Source: Rhodoferax sp. (GTDB lineage: Bacteria; Pseudomonadota; Gammaproteobacteria; Burkholderiales; Burkholderiaceae_C). Taken from it: a stretch of DNA of 7,453 nt. Under the pieces are notes generated by a model. That model was not told where the DNA came from. It searched no databases and saw only the letters and a list, made by a program, of their open reading frames with translations. Positions 1 through 5,576 of this stretch are shown piece by piece. How positions within the stretch are numbered: position 1 is the stretch's first letter; each line of letters begins with the position of its first letter. Position numbers and translations under genes: made by a program. Location: positions 1 to 7,453 of the forward strand of contig VERU01000115.1 of the NCBI GenBank assembly GCA_018882485.1, written 5' to 3'.

Positions 1-1
1 G

Positions 2-94
2 TCTATGCTCGGGTTCGAGACTGGATCCCGGTGCGGCCAGCCCCTGTCAGGGCCGGCGCGCCGGAGTTCCGCTCGGAGCAGCACACAGGTATGA
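2..94 (+). CDS. possible 3' end of an upstream gene (very uncertain)
   Basis: All three forward frames are open across the first 90 bases, so this stretch cannot be assigned with confidence. The frame starting at base 2 ends with TGA at 92-94, which would overlap the rfbF ATG as ATGA. That is the junction style used elsewhere in this locus (2937-2940, and GTGA at 858-861 and 4160-4163). If real, it is the last 30 or so codons of a preceding operon gene with a Ser/Arg-rich tail. I recognise no family in it. The alternative is that it is simply the rfbF leader. Confidence 0.2.
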   Translation, partial: SMLGFETGSRCGQPLSGPARRSSARSSTQV

Positions 95-861
95 AAGCAG
101 TCATTCTGGCGGGCGGTCTGGGAACCCGGATTTCGGAGGAAACCCACCTGCGCCCCAAACCCATGATCGAGATCGGCGGCAAACCGATCCTGTGGCACAT
201 CCTGAAGATGTATTCAGCCCACGGCGTGAACGAGTTCGTGATCTGCTGTGGCTACAAGGGCTACATCATCAAGGAATACTTCGCCAACTACTTCCTGCAC
301 AGCTCGGACGTCACCTTCTGCATGGCCAACAACCGCATGGAAGTGCACCAGAAGCATGCCGAGCCCTGGCGCGTGACGCTGGTCGACACCGGGGAGGACA
401 CCATGACGGGCGGACGCCTGCGCCGGGTCGCTGACTACATCCGCGACGAGGAGGCCTTCTGCTTCACCTACGGCGACGGCGTGGCCGACCTCGACATCAC
501 GGCGGAGATGGCCTTTCACCGTCAGCACGGCAAGCTGGCGACCGTGTGCGCGGTTCAGCCTCCGGGCCGTTATGGCGCACTGCGGCTGAGCCAGGGCCGG
601 GTCGAGGGGTTTACCGAAAAGCCCCGCGGTGACGGCGGGCTGATCAACGGCGGATTCTTTGTGCTGTCGCCCGCCTGTCTGGACCGGATAGCCGGTGACT
701 CCACGTCCTGGGAACTGGAGCCGCTGTCCGGTCTGGCGTCGGATGGGCAACTGATGGCCTTCGAGCATCCGGGCTTTTGGCAGCCCATGGACACCTTGCG
801 GGAAAAGAACCTGCTGGAAGACCTGTGGCAGCGGGGCGCGGCACCGTGGAAGATGTGGTGA
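91..861 (+). CDS. rfbF: glucose-1-phosphate cytidylyltransferase
   Basis: This enzyme condenses alpha-D-glucose 1-phosphate with CTP to CDP-glucose and pyrophosphate in the cytoplasm, the entry step to CDP-linked deoxysugars. The 256-residue product matches the usual family length. The N-terminus carries the nucleotidyltransferase signature ([12 protein letters not shown], residues 2-13) followed by RPKPM (21-25), with the lysine expected to contact substrate. YGDGVADLD contains Asp129 and QPMDTLREK contains Asp234; these sit where the family has its two Mg-binding aspartates. GFTEKP and NGGFFV, typical of sugar nucleotidyltransferases, lie around residues 174-191. I chose ATG 91 because the signature starts directly after it. 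An in-frame GTG at 31 would add 20 unrelated residues. GGAG at 75-78 is the only Shine-Dalgarno candidate and is rather distant. The stop overlaps the rfbG start (GTGA, 858-861), so the two are translationally coupled. The family assignment is very secure. Confidence 0.96.
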   Translation: MKAVILAGGLGTRISEETHLRPKPMIEIGGKPILWHILKMYSAHGVNEFVICCGYKGYIIKEYFANYFLHSSDVTFCMANNRMEVHQKHAEPWRVTLVDTGEDTMTGGRLRRVADYIRDEEAFCFTYGDGVADLDITAEMAFHRQHGKLATVCAVQPPGRYGALRLSQGRVEGFTEKPRGDGGLINGGFFVLSPACLDRIAGDSTSWELEPLSGLASDGQLMAFEHPGFWQPMDTLREKNLLEDLWQRGAAPWKMW

Positions 862-1931
862 GCGGGGGACCCAGCGCCGATTTCTGGCGTGGCAAGACGG
901 TGCTGCTGACCGGCCACACCGGATTCAAGGGCGCCTGGCTGGCGTTCTGGCTGCGGGAGTGGGGTGCGCGCGTGACGGGCCTGGCCCTGCCGCCGGTCAC
1001 CCGGCCCAGCCTGCACACCTTGCTGGGTCCCGACCTGGTGCACGACTACCACGAGGTCGATATCCGGGATGCAGCGGCCGTCACGGCCGTGGTGCGGGCC
1101 GTGCGTCCCGATATCGTGCTGCATCTGGCAGCTCAGGCGCTGGTGCGTGCCAGTTACCGGGAGCCGGTGGCGACCCTGGGCACCAACATCATGGGGACCG
1201 CCCATGTGCTGGATGCGCTGCGGGGGGTGGGCGAGACCCGGGTGGCGCTGATGATCACCACGGACAAGGTGTACCGCAACGATGGCCGGTCGCAGCCCTA
1301 TCGCGAGGACGACCGGCTGGGAGGGCACGACCCCTACAGCGCCAGCAAGGCCGCCAGCGAACTGGTCATCGCCAGTTACCGGGATGCCTACCTGAGCGAA
1401 CAGGGGGTGGCGGTGGCGTCGGCGCGGGCCGGCAATGTGATCGGCGGTGGCGACTGGTCCGAAGATCGGCTCATTCCGGATGCGGTTCGCGCCTGGCAGG
1501 CCGGGCAGACGCTGCAGGTCCGCCACCCTGACGCGGTGCGGCCCTGGCAGCATGTGCTGGAACCGCTGGCGGGCTACCTGACGCTCGCCCAGGCCTTGTG
1601 GCACCGTCCGTCCGGCGCGGGAGCCTACAACTTCGGCCCTGACACCGGATCGGCCGCATCGGTGCAGCAGGTGCTCGAATTGGCCCGCAAGGCTTATGGA
1701 TCGGGCATAGTTTGCTACCAATCAGATAGCAATGGTCCGCATGAGGCCCACTGGCTTGCGCTGGACACGGGCCATACCGAGGCGGCCCTGGGCCTGCGCC
1801 CGCGCTGGAGCCTGCAGCAGGCCTTGCAGCACACCATGAGCTGGTACCGGCAGCAGCGGCAGGGTGCCGACGCCGCTGCGTTGTGCCGCGCCGACCTGCA
1901 GGCATTTCTGGCGGAGCGCTCCCCCGCCTGA
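858..1931 (+). CDS. rfbG: CDP-glucose 4,6-dehydratase
   Basis: An NAD-dependent extended short-chain dehydrogenase that converts CDP-glucose into CDP-4-keto-6-deoxy-D-glucose, the common precursor of CDP-deoxysugars. With GTG 858 as start the product is 357 residues, the normal family size. The Rossmann loop reads TGHTGFKG (residues 18-25), the variant characteristic of this family. The active site is visible as TTDKVY (134-139; Thr135, Asp136, Lys137) and YSASK (Tyr160, Lys164). C-terminal HEAHWLALD and LGLRPRW are also typical. GTG 858 overlaps the rfbF stop as GTGA and has GGAAG at 848-852 five bases upstream. GTG 846 and 855 are in-frame alternatives differing by only a few residues. An AT-rich patch at about 1708-1735 encodes IVCYQSDS, in the short variable stretch before HEAH, and looks like an inserted short repeat (see findings). 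The gene is followed by a small hairpin and a convergent gene. Confidence 0.96.
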   Translation: MSGGPSADFWRGKTVLLTGHTGFKGAWLAFWLREWGARVTGLALPPVTRPSLHTLLGPDLVHDYHEVDIRDAAAVTAVVRAVRPDIVLHLAAQALVRASYREPVATLGTNIMGTAHVLDALRGVGETRVALMITTDKVYRNDGRSQPYREDDRLGGHDPYSASKAASELVIASYRDAYLSEQGVAVASARAGNVIGGGDWSEDRLIPDAVRAWQAGQTLQVRHPDAVRPWQHVLEPLAGYLTLAQALWHRPSGAGAYNFGPDTGSAASVQQVLELARKAYGSGIVCYQSDSNGPHEAHWLALDTGHTEAALGLRPRWSLQQALQHTMSWYRQQRQGADAAALCRADLQAFLAERSPA

Positions 1932-1934
1932 GAA

Positions 1935-1949
1935 CCGGCCAGAGGCCGG
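1935..1949. terminator. small hairpin between convergent genes
   Basis: CCGGCC (1935-1940) and GGCCGG (1944-1949) form a perfect 6-bp stem with a 3-base loop in the 28-base gap between the stop codons of rfbG (+) and the DUF465 gene (-). Position and strength fit a bidirectional terminator. There is no T-run on either strand, so intrinsic termination may be weak, and this call rests on location plus palindrome only. Confidence 0.4.
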
Positions 1950-1959
1950 CGGGAGGCGT

Positions 1960-2178
1960 TCAGGCCTTGCTGGCCTTGCGCATGATGCTGTAGAGCTGAT
2001 CCTTGAGCAGCAGCTTTTCCTTCTTGAGGGTCTCGATGTCTTCGTGGGACGCGTGCGCAATGCCGGACTCCAGGTTCTTGATGCGCTGGTCCAGGTCGTT
2101 GTGCTGGTCAAACAGCCGGGTGAAGTGGTGGTCGGTGGTTTTCAGCCGGCTGATCAGTTCGCGGTATTCGGGAAACAT
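1960..2178 (-). CDS. DUF465 / YdcH-family small coiled-coil protein
   Basis: A 72-residue cytoplasmic protein beginning MFPEYRELIS, which is characteristic of the YdcH/DUF465 family. The sequence is highly charged and heptad-like: RLKTTDHHFTRLFDQHNDLDQRIKNLE, then a short break (SGIAHASHE) and KKEKLLLKDQLYSIMRKA. This predicts a two-helix coiled-coil hairpin with a basic C-terminus. The length agrees with the family. The molecular function is not established, and nothing here points to a role in sugar synthesis. The start is well supported: on the minus strand AGGAG (2184-2188) lies five bases before ATG (2178-2176). It sits alone and reversed between rfbG and the epimerase operon, so it splits the sugar pathway in two. 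Its leader contains a hairpin and a CRP/FNR-like palindrome. Base composition is similar to the neighbours. Confidence 0.9.
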   Translation of the reverse strand: MFPEYRELISRLKTTDHHFTRLFDQHNDLDQRIKNLESGIAHASHEDIETLKKEKLLLKDQLYSIMRKASKA

Positions 2179-2200
2179 GGTTACTCCTGGGTGGGGCGCT

Positions 2201-2214
2201 CCGGGGTATCCCGG
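2201..2214. repeat. short hairpin in the leader of the DUF465 gene
   Basis: CCGGG (2201-2205) and CCCGG (2210-2214) form a 5-bp stem with a 4-base loop, flanked by two direct copies of GGGCGCT (2194-2200 and 2213-2219). It lies 23-36 bases upstream of the DUF465 start codon on its coding strand, so if transcribed it would be in the 5' leader. No known riboswitch or attenuator pattern is recognised. In GC-rich DNA such small stems also occur by chance. Confidence 0.3.
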
Positions 2215-2219
2215 GCGCT

Positions 2220-2239
2220 ACTGTGACACCGGTCACTGT
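2220..2239. promoter_or_regulatory. CRP/FNR-family-like palindromic operator candidate
   Basis: ACTGTGA (2220-2226) and TCACTGT (2233-2239) are inverted half-sites separated by six bases and matching in six of seven positions. The core TGTGA-N6-TCACt differs from the classical CRP consensus TGTGA-N6-TCACA at one position. It lies 42-61 bases upstream of the DUF465 start and 138-157 bases upstream of the epimerase start, in the only divergent intergenic region of the window, so it could serve either promoter. I could not identify a convincing sigma-70 -35/-10 pair on either strand nearby. The regulator, if any, is unknown. Confidence 0.45.
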
Positions 2240-2376
2240 AACCGGCCCTTGCTCACCCGGCACACCGGCGGCCCATTGAATGAACAGGACTTGATTCAGG
2301 TCGCATTTTCCGGACTGCACCGGCTGGCGCGGCGCTACAGTGCAAGGCATCCGGGTCACCCTTCCAGTCACTCTTC

Positions 2377-2940
2377 ATGTCCTCGCGCCTGCGCTCTCAC
2401 CCCACGGCCCTGGAGGGGCTGTTCGTGATCGAGCGGCAGAGCCTGCAGGACGAGCGGGGCACCCTGACCCGCCTGTTCTGTCAGCAGACGCTGGCTTCGG
2501 TGGGCTGGACGGGATCGATCGCCCAGGTCAACCACACCTGCACCCGGCATCGCGGGACGGTGCGCGGGCTGCACTACCAGCGGCCTCCTCATGCCGAGAT
2601 CAAGCTGGTCAGCTGCCTGCGGGGTGAAGTCTGGGATGTGGCGGTGGACCTGCGGCCCGCTTCGCCCACGTTTCTGCGCTGGCACGCCCAGCGCCTGAGT
2701 GCCGGGAACGGCCAGGCGCTGCTGATTCCCCAGGGCTTTGCCCACGGCTTCCAGGCCCTGAGCGACGACGCCGAATTGCTGTACTGCCATTCCGAGGCCT
2801 ACGCGCCGGCCGCCGAGGCCGGGTTGCACCCGCAGGATGCGCGGCTGGCGATCGACTGGCCCCTGCCGGTGGCCGGTCTGTCGCCGCGTGACGCCCGACA
2901 CGCCCCGATCGGGCAGGATTTTGCGGGGGTGCCGGCATGA
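2377..2940 (+). CDS. RmlC-type NDP-4-keto-sugar 3- and/or 5-epimerase
   Basis: A cupin-fold epimerase of the dTDP-4-dehydrorhamnose 3,5-epimerase family (187 residues, normal size) that inverts C-3 and/or C-5 next to a 4-keto group. Hallmarks are ERGTLTRLF (26-34), GTVRGLHYQ (60-68; His66 is the expected catalytic base), EIKLVSCLRGEVWDVAVDLR (74-93), IPQGFAHGFQALSD (117-130), ELLYCHSEAYAP with Tyr136 in the position of the catalytic tyrosine (133-144), and IDWPL (159-163). There is no RmlA, RmlB or RmlD here. With rfbF/rfbG upstream and a C-methyltransferase directly downstream, I infer a CDP-linked 4-keto-6-deoxy sugar substrate rather than dTDP-rhamnose. Whether it acts at C-3, C-5 or both cannot be read from the sequence. 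ATG 2377 is the only sensible start, but no clear Shine-Dalgarno motif precedes it. It is the first gene of the operon, and its stop overlaps the next start as ATGA. Confidence 0.88.
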   Translation: MSSRLRSHPTALEGLFVIERQSLQDERGTLTRLFCQQTLASVGWTGSIAQVNHTCTRHRGTVRGLHYQRPPHAEIKLVSCLRGEVWDVAVDLRPASPTFLRWHAQRLSAGNGQALLIPQGFAHGFQALSDDAELLYCHSEAYAPAAEAGLHPQDARLAIDWPLPVAGLSPRDARHAPIGQDFAGVPA

Positions 2941-4163
2941 AGTGCCGCCACTGCGCCCAACCCGTCACCCTGCCATTCCTGGATCTGGGCAGTGCGCCGC
3001 CGTCCAACGCCTACCTCAGCCCGGCAGCCCTCAACGCCCCGGAAGTCTGGTATCCCTTGCGCCTGCTGGTGTGCCCGCACTGCTGGCTGGTGCAGACCGA
3101 AGACCATGCTGGCCGGGAAGCGCTGTTCGATGCCGATTACGCCTATTTCAGTGCCTACTCCAGCTCCTGGCTGGCCCATTCGCGCCGTTATGTGACGGAG
3201 ATGCGCGAGCGGTTCGGGCTGACGGGTTCCAGCTGCGTGGCCGAAGTGGCCGCCAACGACGGTTACCTGCTGCAGTATGTCCAGGCCGACGGCATTCCCT
3301 GCTACGGCATCGAGCCCACCGCCAGCACCGCGGCGGCTGCCCGGGAGCGGGGCATCGAGATCGTCCAGCGCTTCTTTGGTGTGGCCTTGGCGCGGGAGCT
3401 GGTTGCGGCTGGCCGTCAGGCCGACCTGATCGCCGCCAACAATGTGCTGGCCCATGTGCCGGACATCAACGACTTCGTGGCCGGCTTCGCGCAGCTGCTC
3501 AAGCCGCAGGGTGTGGCGACCTTCGAGTTTCCCCACCTGCTGCGCATGGTGCAGCAATGTCAGTTCGACACCGCCTACCACGAGCACTATTCCTACCTGT
3601 CGCTGTCGGCGGTGCGCCGCATCTTCGCAGCCAACGGCCTGGCGGTGTTCGATGTGCAGCACTGGTCCACCCACGGCGGCAGCCTGCGGGTGTTCGCCCA
3701 GCGCGCCGACAGCGGCCGCCATCCCGTGGCCGATGCGGTGTCCCGGTGCCTGCAGGAAGAGGCCGAAGCCGGTGTCACGACGCCGGATTTTTACCGTGAT
3801 TTCCAGTCCCAGGCCACGCGGATCGTGCGTGAGCTGCTATCTTTCTTGACAACGCAAGCCAGCGCAGGCGGGTCGGTGGCCGCCTACGGCGCTGCGGCCA
3901 AGGGCAACACCCTGCTCAATTTTGCGGGCGTGCGGCCGCACCTGCTGCCTTATGTGGTGGACCGCAACCCGGCCAAGCAGGGGCGATTCATGCCCGGCAG
4001 CCGCATTCCGATCGTGGATGAGGCGCACCTGCGCGCCCACCGCCCCAGTCATGTGCTGATCCTGCCCTGGAACCTGAAGCAGGAAGTGATGACGCAACTG
4101 GCCTACATCCGCGACTGGGGTGGCCGCTTCGTGACGGCGGTTCCGAAACTGGAGTTGCTGTGA
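2937..4163 (+). CDS. SAM-dependent sugar C-methyltransferase (TylC3/NovU/TcaB9 type)
   Basis: A 408-residue, three-domain methyltransferase of the class that adds a methyl branch to carbon 3 of 4-keto nucleotide sugars. The N-terminal zinc-binding domain shows paired cysteines C3/C6 (MKCRHC) and C46/C49 (CPHC). The central class I SAM fold has VAEVAANDGYLL (101-112), the acidic-strand region GIEPTAS (124-130) and NNVLAHVPD (168-176). YHEH (214-217) followed by YSYLS matches the Tyr/Glu/His catalytic motif described for TcaB9. The C-terminal domain carries AYGAAAKGNTLLNF (316-329) and VVDRNPAKQGRFMPGS (340-355), typical of the family. It overlaps the epimerase by ATGA and the following acyltransferase by GTGA. 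A short AT-rich tract at about 3831-3860 encodes ELLSFLTTQAS between the second and third domains and looks like a decayed repeat. I infer the substrate as CDP-4-keto-6-deoxyglucose or its epimer. The exact sugar and carbon are not proven. Confidence 0.9.
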   Translation: MKCRHCAQPVTLPFLDLGSAPPSNAYLSPAALNAPEVWYPLRLLVCPHCWLVQTEDHAGREALFDADYAYFSAYSSSWLAHSRRYVTEMRERFGLTGSSCVAEVAANDGYLLQYVQADGIPCYGIEPTASTAAAARERGIEIVQRFFGVALARELVAAGRQADLIAANNVLAHVPDINDFVAGFAQLLKPQGVATFEFPHLLRMVQQCQFDTAYHEHYSYLSLSAVRRIFAANGLAVFDVQHWSTHGGSLRVFAQRADSGRHPVADAVSRCLQEEAEAGVTTPDFYRDFQSQATRIVRELLSFLTTQASAGGSVAAYGAAAKGNTLLNFAGVRPHLLPYVVDRNPAKQGRFMPGSRIPIVDEAHLRAHRPSHVLILPWNLKQEVMTQLAYIRDWGGRFVTAVPKLELL

Positions 4164-4648
4164 TCGAGATCGATCCCACGGCGATGGTCTCGCCGATGGC
4201 GGATATTGAACCTTCGGTACGAGGTACACGTGTGGTGATTGGGGCCCACTCGGTCATCGACAGCTTCGTCAAGATCAAGCCCGCGGGTGGCCAGGGCGAC
4301 CTCAACATTGGCGAGCATGTCGTCATCAACTCGGGATGTGTGTTGTACACCGGTCACGGCATTCGGATCGGTAACCATGTAGCAGTTGCTGCCAATTGCA
4401 CCTTTGCCCCCGTCAATCATGCATACTCCAAACGGAATCGGCTGATTAGGGAGCAAGGCTTTCTTCCCAGCCGCGGTGGAATCGTCATCGAGGATGACGT
4501 GTGGATCGGCGCCAACAGTGTCCTGCTTGACGGTACGATTCTCCGGCGCGGTGTTGTTGTAGGAGCTGGATCTCTTGTCAGGGATGAAATTCCACCCTAC
4601 ACGATCTGGGCCGGAACGCCTCTGCGCCAGATCGGGGTCCGGACATGA
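4160..4648 (+). CDS. hexapeptide-repeat (left-handed beta-helix) O-acyltransferase
   Basis: A 162-residue acyltransferase of the maltose/galactoside acetyltransferase-like (WbbJ-type) branch, probably acetyl-CoA dependent and acting on a sugar hydroxyl. The hexapeptide pattern is visible as IGAHSVIDSFVKIK, LNIGEHVVINSGCVLYTG, IRIGNHVAVAANCTF, then IVIEDDVWIGANSVLLDGTILRRGVVVGAGSLV and the usual IPPYTIWAGTPLRQIG end. NHAYS (His87) is the expected catalytic histidine, and the loop KRNRLIREQGF after it is the family's characteristic excursion from the coils. The start is GTG 4160, overlapping the methyltransferase stop as GTGA with GGAG at 4151-4154. A 79-base gap separates it from the next gene's preferred start. 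Base composition is lower in GC than the neighbours: 135 of 240 bases (56%) in 4381-4620 by hand count, which suggests separate acquisition. An N-acetyltransferase role is less likely because no aminotransferase is present. Confidence 0.88.
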   Translation: MIEIDPTAMVSPMADIEPSVRGTRVVIGAHSVIDSFVKIKPAGGQGDLNIGEHVVINSGCVLYTGHGIRIGNHVAVAANCTFAPVNHAYSKRNRLIREQGFLPSRGGIVIEDDVWIGANSVLLDGTILRRGVVVGAGSLVRDEIPPYTIWAGTPLRQIGVRT

Positions 4649-4727
4649 GGCGTGATGTGCTTCCTGGAGGCAACCATCCGTGTTCGTGCCCTTGCCGGGG
4701 GGATTGCCGGTAGGTCGAGGGGAACGG

Positions 4728-5576
4728 ATGACGGGACCGATCGCAACCATCGTGGGTGGTCAGGGGTTCATCGGACAGGCGGTCCATCGCCATCTCCGGG
4801 CCCTGGGCTGGCAGTGCCGGGTGACGGACCGCGCGACGGTCTGGCCGGTGCGGGACGAGCCGCTCGGGCATGTTTTTTACTGTGCAGGGTTGACGGCCGA
4901 CTACCTGGCGCGACCGGCTGATACCGCCGAGGCCCATGTGGGCCTGCTGTCGCGGGTGTTGCAGTCGGACGATTACCAGTCGCTGGTCTACCTGTCATCG
5001 ACCCGGGTCTATGACGGCATGGCAGCGACCGGCCGGGTGGACGAAACGGCTGATTTCCAGCTGCAGCCTCGCCACCCGCGCCACCTGTACGACCTCACCA
5101 AGTTGACCGGTGAAGCCCTGTGCCACGCCATGGGGCAGGGGAGGGCACGGATTGCGCGGCTGTCCTGCGTCTACGGGGCTGGTCCGAAGTCGCACGGCTT
5201 TTTGCCCGATCTCGTCGATCGGCTGACATCCCTCCCTGAAGGGGGTCTGCTGGAGCTGGATTCTTCGCCGCACTACACCCGTGACTACGTGCATCTGGAC
5301 GACGTGGTGCGTGCACTGGTGGATATGGCCGTTCGGGGTCGATCGCCGGTGTACAACGTGGCATCGGGTGACAACGTGAGCAATGCGGCCATCGCGGAAT
5401 GGGTCGCCGAGACGACCGGCAAGCGGCTGTCCTTCCGGCTCACCCACGCACCGACTCCATCGCCGAAAATCGGCATCGATCGGATCGCCTCGGAGCTGGG
5501 CTGGCGTCCGCAGCCCCTGCGATCCCGGCTGGCGAGCTGGCTGGAGGAACGCACGCGTGAAACTGCTCAACATTGA
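4728..5576 (+). CDS. extended-SDR NAD(P)-dependent sugar epimerase / 4-ketoreductase
   Basis: A 282-residue NAD-dependent epimerase/dehydratase family protein. The Rossmann motif is VGGQGFIG (9-16). YLSSTRVYDG (88-97) supplies the active-site Ser/Thr, and YDLTK (Tyr121, Lys125) is the catalytic YxxxK. RDYVHLDDVV (185-194) and YNVASGDNVSN (209-219), conserved in substrate-binding parts of the family, follow, as does LGWRPQPLRS near the end. By position after a C-methyltransferase and an RmlC-type epimerase I infer reduction of the 4-keto group to yield the finished CDP sugar, as abequose- or tyvelose-type reductases do in other CDP pathways. A further epimerase is possible. ATG 4728 is preferred: GAGGGG (4717-4722) precedes it and the Rossmann strand begins a few residues later. 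An in-frame GTG at 4680, with GGAGG at 4666-4670, would add 16 residues. The last 20 bases overlap the next gene. Confidence 0.85.
   Translation: MTGPIATIVGGQGFIGQAVHRHLRALGWQCRVTDRATVWPVRDEPLGHVFYCAGLTADYLARPADTAEAHVGLLSRVLQSDDYQSLVYLSSTRVYDGMAATGRVDETADFQLQPRHPRHLYDLTKLTGEALCHAMGQGRARIARLSCVYGAGPKSHGFLPDLVDRLTSLPEGGLLELDSSPHYTRDYVHLDDVVRALVDMAVRGRSPVYNVASGDNVSNAAIAEWVAETTGKRLSFRLTHAPTPSPKIGIDRIASELGWRPQPLRSRLASWLEERTRETAQH

Noticed and set aside
31..90. Upstream in-frame GTG at 31 as the rfbF start
   Set aside because: It would add 20 residues before the nucleotidyltransferase signature that normally begins within two or three residues of the start; ATG 91 gives the standard length.
570..1721. 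Long open frame on the minus strand across rfbF/rfbG
   Set aside because: It lies antisense to two securely identified enzymes and shows no recognisable domain; high GC makes stop codons rare in such frames.
2281..2341. Sigma-70 promoter for the epimerase operon (TTGATT at 2291 and TACAGT at 2336)
   Set aside because: The two hexamers are far too widely spaced to be a pair, and neither has a good partner at 16-18 bases.
2799..3722. Long minus-strand open frame opposite the epimerase and methyltransferase
   Set aside because: It is His/Gly/Ala-rich low-information sequence antisense to conserved genes and is a compositional artefact.
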